36,058 nt of DNA from an uncultured Bacteroidales bacterium (GCA_902774275.1 CACYHN010000013.1:1-36058); one strand, 5' to 3'. Shown: positions 24,585 through 32,396, counted from the stretch's first letter. Translations and numbers: made by a program. The notes: generated by a model from the letters alone, not told the origin.

Positions 24585-24977
24585 TCAGCAACCCAAAAGA
24601 ATGCGGGTTATAGTACGATCCACTGACGCCTTGTACTTGCGTGACCAGGTTCCGCCAATGAGCATGAGGTACTCCACATCAACAGCCGTGAGCTGAGGAG
24701 TATCTGCTTCTGCATCGAAGGAAGCATTCAGATGTGCAAGCTTGCAGGCTGTCTTGATGAATGGTTTCATTTCATCTGTACAACCGCTGAAAGCGATAGT
24801 CTCGTCACGACGGTAATCACGAACCATAAGGCCGTAGGCAAGATTACGTACGCGCTCCTCAAACACACGGGCTGATACCTCAACCCACTTGCCGTCAACC
24901 GGTGCAATTGGCTTAACATCACCGGTTATGCTCTTAAGAGCTGACTGGGTGCAGTCAAATGAACAGATTGTTGTCAT
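24585..24977 (-). CDS. Small protein resembling the N-terminus of acyl-CoA synthetases
   Basis: 130 residues, no signal peptide. The stretch KWVEVSARVFEERVRNLAYGLMVRDYRRDETIAFSGCTDEMKPFIKTACKLAHLNASFD resembles the opening segment of AMP-forming acyl-CoA synthetases (tyrosine/phenylalanine-type '...V..LA.GL...G...D.VA..' followed by '...A.L.A..'). The AMP-binding P-loop motif and everything beyond are missing, and the frame ends normally (ILLGC, TGA). It has its own promoter, so it may be an expressed stand-alone protein rather than debris. No enzymatic function can be claimed. Confidence 0.6.
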   Translation of the reverse strand: MTTICSFDCTQSALKSITGDVKPIAPVDGKWVEVSARVFEERVRNLAYGLMVRDYRRDETIAFSGCTDEMKPFIKTACKLAHLNASFDAEADTPQLTAVDVEYLMLIGGTWSRKYKASVDRTITRILLGC

Positions 24978-25019
24978 ATCCCTATTTTGGTTTTATTGGT
25001 TTTACAATTATTTTCGCCA

Positions 25020-25027
25020 CAAAGATA
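25020..25027 (-). promoter_or_regulatory. -7 box for the small acyl-CoA-synthetase-like gene
   Basis: TATCTTTG on the minus strand, about 42 nt before the ATG at 24977. The -33 region is not clear and partly coincides with a GGGTGAAAA half-site (25043-25051). Confidence 0.5.
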
Positions 25028-25116
25028 CTACAGCCGTCTGATGGGTGAAAATAAAAGGGATATGCGCCGTATGATTGTGACCAAAACGCATATTTGAGGG
25101 TTAAATCCAAAATACA

Positions 25117-25149
25117 GGGGTGAAAATATTAGGTAAAATATTTCACCCC
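25117..25149. promoter_or_regulatory. Palindromic operator candidate upstream of the LytTR gene
   Basis: GGGGTGAAA (25117-25125) and TTTCACCCC (25141-25149) are perfect inverted arms, extended by ATATT/AATAT-like inner bases. Related half-sites are GGGTGAAAA at 25043-25051 and inverted TTTACCCC at 25169-25176. The last abuts the LytTR -7 box and the palindrome ends just before its -33 box. This layout suits autoregulation and shared control of the divergent gene. Confidence 0.5.
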
Positions 25150-25153
25150 ACCT

Positions 25154-25184
25154 CTTGTGGGACAAAAATTTACCCCTATATTTG
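25154..25184 (+). promoter_or_regulatory. Promoter of the LytTR regulator gene
   Basis: CTTG (25154-25157) and TATATTTG (25177-25184) are 19 nt apart. Transcription should start near 25191. That excludes the upstream in-frame start at 25120 and supports ATG 25210. Confidence 0.7.
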
Positions 25185-25209
25185 CACCGTAACGCTCAGA
25201 AACAAGACT

Positions 25210-26061
25210 ATGCAAAAGATTCCGGATTCATATTTCAAGAGTGGGATATTGGCCTGTTACATACTTCTCATACCTATGTACGCCTTCTTTTTCATTATAG
25301 GAACCAAGCCTTTTCATATAGATACCTTCATGCAGGTAACCCAGGGACAACTGGCTTTCCGCGCTGCAATCATGGCATCAATTGAACTTGTAGTAGTTCT
25401 GTTAAGCCGCCTATCCATGCTGCTGGTAAGGAGCAAGCATCAGATAAACTATACAGGATTCATCATCTGGGAACTAATGGAAGCCCTCACCATCACAATG
25501 TTCTGTGCCCTGTTTATATGGCTCATGGACAAACGTACCGTGACATACGTTGACCTGCTCCCCAACATGTTCCTCATAACATGTTCCATACTTGTATTCC
25601 CATATGTTATAGCGGCGCTCATATCTGAGGTTCAGGACAAGAACAACCGCCTGGCAAAAGACCAGATAACCATTGAAAAATACGCCAGCGGACAGATAGG
25701 CCGTGAGGAGAGCACCCTACCCTTCTTTGATGAGAAGAAAAGCCTGAAACTGGCCATCACCGCCAACACCCTGCTATACATTGAGGCTGCTGACAACTAC
25801 GTAAACATCTGCTACATGAATATGGACAAGATGGTACGCTACCCCTTACGCAACTCAATGAGAGCCATTGAGCAGATCTGTGAGGCTAACAACATAGTAC
25901 GCTGCCACAGGTCATACTACGTCAATCTACGCAAAGTAAGTGCCATCCAGAAAGGCCCTGACGGTCTGTTCGCCGAGCTTGAGTACGCAGGCGCTCCGCA
26001 TATCCCCGTCTCAACCACATACTCTGAATCAGTTACCGGCAGATTCTCCACCCTGAAATAA
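25210..26061 (+). CDS. Membrane-bound LytTR-family transcriptional regulator
   Basis: 283 residues. Four hydrophobic helices (about residues 11-31, 48-68, 82-104 and 116-137) form an N-terminal membrane domain. A short linker (DKNNRLAKDQITIEKYASG) leads to a C-terminal LytTR DNA-binding domain, with LAITANTLLYIEAADNYVNICYM, RNSMRAIEQI and IVRCHRSYYVNLRKVSAI as hallmark motifs. It lacks a receiver domain, so it probably responds to a membrane or small-molecule cue. ATG at 25210 is chosen because the promoter lies between it and the longer start at 25120. Its stop runs directly into repeat copy A. It could regulate itself via the palindrome at 25117-25149 and perhaps the convergent export operon. 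Confidence 0.87.
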   Translation: MQKIPDSYFKSGILACYILLIPMYAFFFIIGTKPFHIDTFMQVTQGQLAFRAAIMASIELVVVLLSRLSMLLVRSKHQINYTGFIIWELMEALTITMFCALFIWLMDKRTVTYVDLLPNMFLITCSILVFPYVIAALISEVQDKNNRLAKDQITIEKYASGQIGREESTLPFFDEKKSLKLAITANTLLYIEAADNYVNICYMNMDKMVRYPLRNSMRAIEQICEANNIVRCHRSYYVNLRKVSAIQKGPDGLFAELEYAGAPHIPVSTTYSESVTGRFSTLK

Positions 26062-26177
26062 TTGAAAATTGAAAATTGCCATGCGGTGCGTTTTATACCC
26101 GCGACATTAAAAGGCGCTCGAAAAAAATTTTCGAACGCCTTTTATAATTTTCAATTCTCAATTTTCAATTTTCAATT
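26060..26177. repeat. Repeat cassette, copy A
   Basis: The order is ATTGAAAATTG-type direct units, a spacer with TGCGTT and CCCGCGAC (26098-26105), a terminator-like hairpin (26109-26143), and TAATTTTCAATTCTCAATT plus further TTTTCAATT units. The same order, read on the opposite strand, is found at 32273-32396. It fills the gap between two convergent genes, exactly 110 bp from stop codon to stop codon, and supplies the TGA stop of the minus-strand permease. No protein is encoded. Confidence 0.8.
26109..26143. terminator. Bidirectional hairpin terminator in repeat copy A
   Basis: Sixteen-base arms (AAAAGGCG and TCGAAAA separated by one mismatched base, with complements) around an AAA loop. 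A-tracts and T-tracts on both outer sides allow rho-independent termination from either direction, for the LytTR gene (+) and the export operon (-). Confidence 0.8.
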
Positions 26178-27479
26178 CCCATTCTTTCCCTTCTCTTTCC
26201 GGTATCTGCGTACCTTCTGAATTCTCTGGGTTGTCTCAATAAGCTCCTGGCCGGCTCGGGCTGCAACGCGTATCTTACGACGTGCACGGGTACGCATAGC
26301 TATCACGAATTCAGCACCAGGCATCTTGTCTGAACGGTACATACGCTCATAAATGAACAGAGAGAGCATGAAATAGATTCCGGTCAGAACCCAGAGCGAA
26401 AGGCTCTCTATCCTTACATCCTGAAGCAACGCCCCTGATGTGTTGATGCGTGCAAATCCGTTGATACCATGAGTGGATGGGAATATCTGAGCCAGGACTT
26501 TCCAGAATGCAGGCATGTTTGATGATGGCCATGATATGCCGCTCATGAAGATAAGCGGTACAGAGACGAACACAAACAGCAGGAAGCATGATTCCCTATC
26601 CCTTACAAAGAAGGATATGCACATAGCAAAGAATATACTGGAGAGCAGGAACGGAATGACAAATGCCACAAGAGTAGGCAGTTGCCAGAGCTGAGGCATA
26701 CCAAACAGCCACGGCACAAAGCAGAGCACATATGTTGCGGTAAATCCGTAAACCAGCAGATAGGCCATAGCCTTGCCGCCCAGCACGGTGATAGGATTGT
26801 CATACTCATGTCCCAGAATCAGGGTTCCGGCACGACGGCGTTCAGCCTCGGTACCAGCCAGCATGGCTACACCAAGCACCAGTGTCTGCTGCAGCAGCAG
26901 AATCAATATGGCAGGTATCAGGAAAGCCTGGAAGCCGTTTGCAGGGTTGAACATGGTCACATACTCATTCTCTATCGGCATGGTCATGACATCCTTCTCC
27001 CAATCAGACATACCTGACAGACGCTGCATCTGTATATCCCGGTTCATATCCAGTGATACAATTGTACAGCCGCTCAGCATAGCCTTGTAATAGAGCAGGC
27101 CGCTCATATCACAATAGAGGTTTATAGTAGCCTGATGACCGCTGGCAAGCGTTTTCTCAAACTCGGCAGGAATATGAATCAGGCCGTATGCCTTGTGGCG
27201 GTGCATAAGGTTACGCGCCTCCTCCATATCGGCACAATATGAGATTATCTTAAGGTCAGCGGTAGCGTCACTCTTGCGCAGGAATTCACGGCTTGTGGCG
27301 CTGCGGCACTCATCGACCACAACCACAGGAACCTCATGAACCACCTCACGACTGTACAGATAGGCATAAAGCAACGGATAGAGCAATGGTACTATAATGA
27401 AGAATACCATTACACCCACATCCTGCAGGCAGGCGCGGAGCTCCTTTCCGGAAACATCAAGCATATCTTTTACCCACAT
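26172..27479 (-). CDS. ABC-2 type transporter permease (distal gene of export operon)
   Basis: A 435-residue inner membrane protein of the YhiH/YbhS-like ABC-2 family. One N-terminal helix (VGVMVFFIIVPLLYPLLYAYLY) is followed by a large extracytoplasmic domain (about 45-185) and five C-terminal helices. These include the family motif GTEAERRRAGTLILGHEYDNPITVLGGKAMAYLL and the segment VPLIFMSGISWPSSNMPAFWKVLAQIFPSTHGINGFARI. The C-terminal about 40 residues are strongly basic (RTRARRKIRVAARAG...). It is last in tolC-hlyD-permease-permease. Its final residues and stop (GGGAATTGA) run into repeat copy A. No cognate ATPase gene is in the operon. Confidence 0.88.
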   Translation of the reverse strand: MWVKDMLDVSGKELRACLQDVGVMVFFIIVPLLYPLLYAYLYSREVVHEVPVVVVDECRSATSREFLRKSDATADLKIISYCADMEEARNLMHRHKAYGLIHIPAEFEKTLASGHQATINLYCDMSGLLYYKAMLSGCTIVSLDMNRDIQMQRLSGMSDWEKDVMTMPIENEYVTMFNPANGFQAFLIPAILILLLQQTLVLGVAMLAGTEAERRRAGTLILGHEYDNPITVLGGKAMAYLLVYGFTATYVLCFVPWLFGMPQLWQLPTLVAFVIPFLLSSIFFAMCISFFVRDRESCFLLFVFVSVPLIFMSGISWPSSNMPAFWKVLAQIFPSTHGINGFARINTSGALLQDVRIESLSLWVLTGIYFMLSLFIYERMYRSDKMPGAEFVIAMRTRARRKIRVAARAGQELIETTQRIQKVRRYRKEKGKNGN

Positions 27480-27492
27480 ATCTCTTTCTTGA

Positions 27493-28665
27493 TTATTCTA
27501 AGTATGTATATTCATGCGCAGCTTTCCTGAGCATGTGAATGTCAATAAGCGGCATAATAGTGAACAGGATCAAGACCACGTAGAACCATGCCGAATAGAC
27601 CAACGGAACTCCGTTCAGAGCCTGATCAACGTAAATCAGGAAATAGTATCTGAGCGGGAACATATATGACAGAGCCTGAAGCGCATCGGGCATACCCATA
27701 ACCGGAAATGAGAATCCGCTGATAGGAATGGAAAGCACGCCCCACAGAGTGCATAGGCTCAGAGACCAGCGCAGAGACGGGATGGCCGCAGCCATGAACA
27801 CCGCGAATCCCTGCGATGCCAGTATCAGCAGCTCGGCCGCAATGAACATGGGCCAGAAGCCATTATTATGAGGGAATCCAAGCCATCCGTAGAGCAATAT
27901 AAGGTATATCAGCGCCATAAGCGAGAACATCATTGTCTGCGGGAACAGTTTGGCACTCACGGCTTTGAACACATTGTCATTAGCCATAAACATCCATTCA
28001 CCGGCAGTACCGTCCTTAAGCTCCGTATGTATGGAGAAACAGGTCACCATCAGTATCATAAGAGCCAACACAGCGGGCAGCAAGGTGTTGGTCAGATAGA
28101 CGTTGTAATTGAGCCACGGGTTTCCAAGCGGATGCATATCCATCTGGATGGGCTGCAGAAATCCCATAGCCTGGTCCAGATTGGCACCCTTGGCATACAG
28201 AATCTCACGCCCTACGGCAGCCGATGCCATCACAGCCATGGTCTTCATGTCACGGTACAGAAGTGATGACGGAATCAGGTATGTACCGTTTGTATATATG
28301 GATATCTTGGGCTGTTGCTGACTGGAAGCCTTCTCCTGAGTACCCTTGGGTATATAGAAGAAACCGTAAATCTCATTCTTCTGCAAGGCCTCACGTGCCT
28401 CTGCAAAATTTGAGTATTGTTTTATGATTTCTGTCTGCTGGTAAGAGTCCAGATTACGCAGAATGGAGCGCGATACCGTAGTGTTGTCCTCATCAACCAC
28501 ACCGGCAGGCAGGCTCTGCGGCAGCCCCTCACCCATAAGGGTAGTAAAGAACAGGAAGCAGAACAGCGGCGCAAAGATCATGCTCAGTCCGTAAAGCGGA
28601 CGTGACTGCATACGCACGATCTCACGTCTTGCTATCGCCCAGAATCCTTGCTTTGTTCCACTCAT
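27493..28665 (-). CDS. ABC-2 type transporter permease (first permease of export operon)
   Basis: A 390-residue paralogue of the next gene with the same plan. The N-terminal helix is LYGLSMIFAPLFCFLFFTTLM, followed by an extracytoplasmic domain, then helices near residues 175-200, 225-250, 255-285, 290-310 and 350-375. The motif TELKDGTAGEWMFMANDNVFKAVSAKLFPQTMMF and the segment ISGFSFPVMGMPDALQALSYMFPLRYYFLIYVDQALNG are typical. The two permeases probably form a heterodimer fed by the adaptor and TolC channel. Spacing is 6 nt to the adaptor upstream and 13 nt to the second permease. Confidence 0.88.
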   Translation of the reverse strand: MSGTKQGFWAIARREIVRMQSRPLYGLSMIFAPLFCFLFFTTLMGEGLPQSLPAGVVDEDNTTVSRSILRNLDSYQQTEIIKQYSNFAEAREALQKNEIYGFFYIPKGTQEKASSQQQPKISIYTNGTYLIPSSLLYRDMKTMAVMASAAVGREILYAKGANLDQAMGFLQPIQMDMHPLGNPWLNYNVYLTNTLLPAVLALMILMVTCFSIHTELKDGTAGEWMFMANDNVFKAVSAKLFPQTMMFSLMALIYLILLYGWLGFPHNNGFWPMFIAAELLILASQGFAVFMAAAIPSLRWSLSLCTLWGVLSIPISGFSFPVMGMPDALQALSYMFPLRYYFLIYVDQALNGVPLVYSAWFYVVLILFTIMPLIDIHMLRKAAHEYTYLE

Positions 28666-28671
28666 GGCTGT

Positions 28672-29664
28672 TTACTGTCTGTCAATGATAACTGTCATAC
28701 CGGGACGCAGGTTCTCAACCTTCTCCTCAGGAACGGCACGTACCTCAAAGGTCTTGAGGTCATACTGACCATTTACCTTTGTAGCCTTCCATGCGGCGTA
28801 TGAGCCAAGGTCACGCATATATGACACCTTTACCTGTATCTTCTTGTCCAATGCAGGCACGTATGCCTCACGTACTGCACCCATCGTAAGATCCTGGAGC
28901 AGGTCCTCACGGACATTGAATGAAACCCACATCTCATCCATCACGGCTATGTTCATGATGGGTGCACCTGTACCTACCAGTTCACCTACCATGGGGAATA
29001 TCTCACTCACCTCACCATCAAGTGATGCAGTGAGAACGGTCTCCTCAATGTATGAATTGACCTCAGCAACCACACCTTCAGCCTGACGCATCTGTGCGGC
29101 AGCCATCTCCTTAACCTCCTCCTCAGCACCGTTGACAGCCATATCATACTGTGACTTGGCAGCCCTCTCAGTTGCGGCTGCTGCATCATACTGTGCCTTG
29201 GCCTCATCACGTTTCTGCTCACTCACTACACCCTCCTTAAAGAGGTTCTCAACACGGCGGTATGATTTCTCATAGATATCCAGACCGGCCTTGGCTTTCT
29301 GCCAGATCTCATAAGCGCCCTGAATCTGCTCCTCACGGGCACCCTTCTGAGCCTTGGCGTTCTGTGCAGTAGCAGCACTGAGTACAGCATTTGCCTGAGC
29401 CTGCTTTGCATTGATATCGGGAGTATCAAGTATAGCCAGGGTATCACCTGCGTGAACTGCCTGACCCTCCTGTACCAGAATCTTAAGTATACGTCCGGGT
29501 ACCTTGCTTGACACGCGATACTCACTTGCCTCAGCCTGTCCCTGAACAATTTCCGGCTCTCTGTGATTGAAGGTATATATACCTACCAAACATACTATAG
29601 CCACAACAACCGCAAACGCTGTAAGTGACAGCGCAATGTTCATTTTTTGAGTTTTGTTGTCCAT
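28672..29664 (-). CDS. HlyD-family periplasmic adaptor of the ABC-2 exporter
   Basis: A 330-residue membrane fusion protein with an N-terminal anchor (IALSLTAFAVVVAIVCLVGIYTF). A first lipoyl half follows (YRVSSKVPGRILKILVQEGQAVHAGDTLAILDTPDINAKQAQ), then an Ala/Glu-rich coiled-coil hairpin (about 75-200), a second half (EETVLTASLDGEVSEIFPMVGELVGTGAPIMNI) and a beta-barrel ending PEEKVENLRPGMTVIIDRQ. This YbhG/YhiI-like form usually partners ABC-2 permeases. It lies 5 nt after the TolC gene and 6 nt before the first permease gene. Confidence 0.9.
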   Translation of the reverse strand: MDNKTQKMNIALSLTAFAVVVAIVCLVGIYTFNHREPEIVQGQAEASEYRVSSKVPGRILKILVQEGQAVHAGDTLAILDTPDINAKQAQANAVLSAATAQNAKAQKGAREEQIQGAYEIWQKAKAGLDIYEKSYRRVENLFKEGVVSEQKRDEAKAQYDAAAATERAAKSQYDMAVNGAEEEVKEMAAAQMRQAEGVVAEVNSYIEETVLTASLDGEVSEIFPMVGELVGTGAPIMNIAVMDEMWVSFNVREDLLQDLTMGAVREAYVPALDKKIQVKVSYMRDLGSYAAWKATKVNGQYDLKTFEVRAVPEEKVENLRPGMTVIIDRQ

Positions 29665-29669
29665 ATCTT

Positions 29670-31181
29670 TTATTTTTTATCGTTTACACTTAACTGACCT
29701 GTCACCTGACGCAGATAAACCGTAGCCATTATACGGTCTATGCGAGCATCTATCTCCTCGGAATGAGCCTTGAGCCATGCCGTCTGAGCCGCAAGCACCA
29801 GTGATGACTCTACCACGCCCTCCTTGAAACCTATGTTTGCCACACGCAGGTTCTCCTCAGCATTCTCCATATTCTTGAGTGCCATCTCCAAGCGTGAATC
29901 AGCCTCAGCAATCTTCTTCTCATACTGTGAAGCCTGGAGTGTTACCTTGCCGCGGGCATCATCAAGCTGATACTGGGTGATTATCTTGTCTGATTTGGCA
30001 CGGCGGTACTTGTTCAGACCCTCACCGAAATGGAACACAGGAATCTTAGCCACCAGGCTCACGTTCCACATTCCATGGAATTCTTTGGCTATACCGTTAC
30101 TTGCTGATGGATTGGTAACCAGATAATTGCCCATAAGAGCCACAGTAGGCAGATAATCGGCACGGACTATCTTTGATTTCATATCATACATGTTCACGGC
30201 CAGCTGCAGGCTCTTGAGTTCCGGACGGTCTTCATAGAGTCCCTCCTCAGTGTATGTAACCTCATCGGCCGGGATTTCAAGCGTCTCATTCAGTTCATCC
30301 TTAAGCATTATCTCACTGTCAAGAGGCAATCCGCAAAGCTGGCAAAGCAGCATCTTGGAGAGTATCAGGCCGTTCTGAGCTTTGATCTGGCTCATCTCAG
30401 CCTCATTCAGCTTAACCCTTACGGAAAGCTGGTCTGATGCCGTAGCCACGCCCTCATTCTTCATCACCTCAACATTGTGGTCCATCTGGCGCAGCAACTC
30501 CACATACTGCTCAGTAAGACGCAGTTTGTTTGCAACAGATACAATCTGCCAGTATGCCTCATCAACCGTAACCAGCACCTTCTGGTCTTCACCGTTAAGC
30601 TGGGTCTCAGCCAGTTCCTTGGCGTATGCTGTAACCTTATTATATGCGCGTATCTTACCGCCCACATAAAGAGGCTCCTCAACTGTGATGGCACCCACGT
30701 AGACATTCTGAATATCGAGTGAAAGATTGTCAGAGAAGTCACCACCTAATTTATTGAGTTTTTCATCGATATGACTATCACTAACCTTTTTCATAGCCCA
30801 ATCAACCTTCTTCTTGAAATCAGCATCGGAAATATACATTCCGAGGAATGTAGGATCCGTCATAACTGAATTCATTATTCCCGATGTCAATGACGAACCC
30901 ATGTTGGACAGCGTGCCGGACTGCTCCTCGCTGATAAGATTCAGATTTTCGCTGTTGTGAAGATAGAGCGCTGTAGCAGATACTTTAGGCAAGTAATTTG
31001 CAAATGCAGCTTTGCTGTCATACTCGGCGGCAGTCACTTTCTCCTGCGCCATCTTGGACTGGCCGTTGTTTTCAAGTGCCATAGCCCTGCAATCCTCAAG
31101 TGTCAATACGGTCTGAGCCATTGTGTAAGTGGTCATCAGCATCATGCAGACCGCAATCATGATTCTACTTGAATGTTTCAT
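29670..31181 (-). CDS. TolC-family outer membrane channel of the ABC-2 exporter
   Basis: 503 residues with a signal peptide (MKHSSRIMIAVCMMLMTTYTMAQ) and the TolC-type start VLTLEDCRAMALENNGQSKMAQEKV. Two helical repeats follow, the second with ARGKVTLQASQYEKKIAEADSRLEMALKNMENAEENLRVANIGFKEGVVESSLVLAAQTAWL. A Met/Ser-rich insertion (about residues 75-140) is larger than in most TolC proteins. It is the first gene of the four-gene export operon. It is divergent from the AraC-type gene, with a clear -7 box at 31224-31231. Confidence 0.9.
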   Translation of the reverse strand: MKHSSRIMIAVCMMLMTTYTMAQTVLTLEDCRAMALENNGQSKMAQEKVTAAEYDSKAAFANYLPKVSATALYLHNSENLNLISEEQSGTLSNMGSSLTSGIMNSVMTDPTFLGMYISDADFKKKVDWAMKKVSDSHIDEKLNKLGGDFSDNLSLDIQNVYVGAITVEEPLYVGGKIRAYNKVTAYAKELAETQLNGEDQKVLVTVDEAYWQIVSVANKLRLTEQYVELLRQMDHNVEVMKNEGVATASDQLSVRVKLNEAEMSQIKAQNGLILSKMLLCQLCGLPLDSEIMLKDELNETLEIPADEVTYTEEGLYEDRPELKSLQLAVNMYDMKSKIVRADYLPTVALMGNYLVTNPSASNGIAKEFHGMWNVSLVAKIPVFHFGEGLNKYRRAKSDKIITQYQLDDARGKVTLQASQYEKKIAEADSRLEMALKNMENAEENLRVANIGFKEGVVESSLVLAAQTAWLKAHSEEIDARIDRIMATVYLRQVTGQLSVNDKK

Positions 31182-31223
31182 ATAGTCCGTTTATTGTTTT
31201 GTTTTTCGTTATTAAATCGAATG

Positions 31224-31231
31224 CAAAAGTA
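31224..31231 (-). promoter_or_regulatory. -7 box of the ABC-2 export operon
   Basis: TACTTTTG on the minus strand, about 42 nt before the ATG at 31181. No good -33 box is seen, consistent with dependence on an activator such as the divergent AraC-type protein. Confidence 0.5.
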
Positions 31232-31329
31232 GTGCCGTTTAGCCATTATGATGTAATCTTTTTTAACACTACTTGTATCTATTGGTCGAAAATACCCACA
31301 AATAGGTACCATTTAACACAAAAACGTAT

Positions 31330-31337
31330 TACTTTTG
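31330..31337 (+). promoter_or_regulatory. -7 box of the AraC-type regulator gene
   Basis: TACTTTTG lies 23 nt before the ATG at 31361 and excludes the longer in-frame start at 31169, which would overlap the TolC gene. The -33 region is weak. Confidence 0.5.
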
Positions 31338-31360
31338 GCGCAAATCTTAAGAAAAAAGAG

Positions 31361-32272
31361 ATGGAATCATATTCAGAGTTGCTCATTACACCATCCAGAA
31401 TCAAGCAGATGATTCCCTCAGGGGTATCGCTTGGCATAGGCGATGATTTCTTTATTGCGCGATTGCAGGAGAAACCACAATACAAATATCTGCGCTATCC
31501 TTTCCGCGTAGATTGTTACATGGCTGCATATTGCGTAGAGGGAGCTGCTGACTGCAGCGTCAACCTGACAGATTATCACCTCACCACAGGTACACTGCTG
31601 CTCATAACGCCGGGTAACATCGTAAGGATAACGCAACCTGATGAGCTTACTGATAACCTGCGTTTCTCTCTTATCTGCGCATCAGCCTCTTTCATTTCAA
31701 GCGCAGGCATCAATCCCAGCAAGTTCCTGGTTGAGGCTATGGATGTACTGCGTGACCCTTGCATTCACCTCTCTGCTGATGAGACCAAGATGCTCCGTAA
31801 ATATGTGAATCTGGCGCTTGACATAGCCAAGACCAATCCGCAGTTTGTGCATGACAGCATGGCCGGTCTGGTATCATCAGTGTTCTACCAGTTTGCAGGA
31901 TTCCTGGCCGATTCCAAGAAACGCCAGGACCTGGAGGCTCCCGCACGCACCACGCGCCAGCGCCAGATGCTGGAGCAGTTCATCAAACTGGCCATCAACG
32001 ACCATACCCGCGAGCATCTGGTGGGCTATTATGCTGATAAGATGTGCGTAACGCCAAAATACCTCTCCAAGATAGTGAAAGAGGCCAGCGGCCGTTCCGT
32101 ACCAGAATGGCTCAATGAGTTACTTATACTGGATGCCAAGAACATGCTGCGGCACTCTGACATGACAATAAAGGAGATAGCGGCAAACCTCAACTTCCCC
32201 AGCCAGTCATTCTTTTTCCGCTTCTTCAAAGCCCACACCGGCCAGACTCCCACTCAGTACCGTGAGGAATGA
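31361..32272 (+). CDS. AraC-family transcriptional regulator
   Basis: 303 residues starting MESYSELLITPSRIKQMIP. The N-terminal about 160 residues form a cupin-like sensing domain (YPFRVDCYMAAYCVEGAADCSVNLTDYHLTTGTLLLITPGNIVRI). The C-terminal about 100 residues hold two helix-turn-helix units (YYADKMCVTPKYLSKIVKEASGRSVPEWLNELLILDAKNML and MTIKEIAANLNFPSQSFFFRFFKAHTGQTPTQYREE), the AraC/XylS signature. It is divergent from the export operon with a 179-bp shared upstream region and is the most likely local regulator of it. The stop codon runs into repeat copy B. Confidence 0.9.
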   Translation: MESYSELLITPSRIKQMIPSGVSLGIGDDFFIARLQEKPQYKYLRYPFRVDCYMAAYCVEGAADCSVNLTDYHLTTGTLLLITPGNIVRITQPDELTDNLRFSLICASASFISSAGINPSKFLVEAMDVLRDPCIHLSADETKMLRKYVNLALDIAKTNPQFVHDSMAGLVSSVFYQFAGFLADSKKRQDLEAPARTTRQRQMLEQFIKLAINDHTREHLVGYYADKMCVTPKYLSKIVKEASGRSVPEWLNELLILDAKNMLRHSDMTIKEIAANLNFPSQSFFFRFFKAHTGQTPTQYREE

Positions 32273-32396
32273 AATTGAAAATTGAGAATTGAAAATTATA
32301 AAAAACGAGCGAAAAACTTTTCGCTCGTTTTTTAAGTCGCGGGAATTAACGCAGGTGTTTGTTAATTTTCATTTTTCAATTCTCAATTTTCAATTA
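32273..32396. repeat. Repeat cassette, copy B (inverted relative to copy A)
   Basis: Read on the minus strand it matches copy A in order: ATTGAAAATTGAGAATTGAA units, TGCGTTAATTCCCGCGAC (GTCGCGGG at 32336-32343 on plus), a hairpin (32300-32333), then TATAATTTTCAATTCTCAA. It separates two convergent genes by exactly 110 bp, as copy A does, and encodes the last residues (GluAsn) and TGA stop of the LRR protein. The stems of the two hairpins differ in sequence while the flanks are conserved. Confidence 0.8.
32300..32333. terminator. Bidirectional hairpin terminator in repeat copy B
   Basis: A perfect 16-bp stem (AAAAAACGAGCGAAAA against its complement) with a two-base loop, A-tract on one side and T-tract on the other. 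It can terminate both the AraC-type gene (+) and the LRR gene (-). Confidence 0.85.

Noticed and set aside
25120-25209. 30-residue N-terminal extension of the LytTR regulator
   Set aside because: The promoter and operator lie inside this stretch, so the start at 25210 is favoured.
26062-26171. CRISPR-like array in the ATTGAAAATTG repeats
   Set aside because: Units are short and contiguous without unique spacers of uniform length, and no cas gene is present; the structure is a repeat cassette around a terminator.
31169-31360. 64-residue N-terminal extension of the AraC-type regulator
   Set aside because: It would overlap the divergent TolC gene and both promoters; a -7 box lies at 31330-31337.
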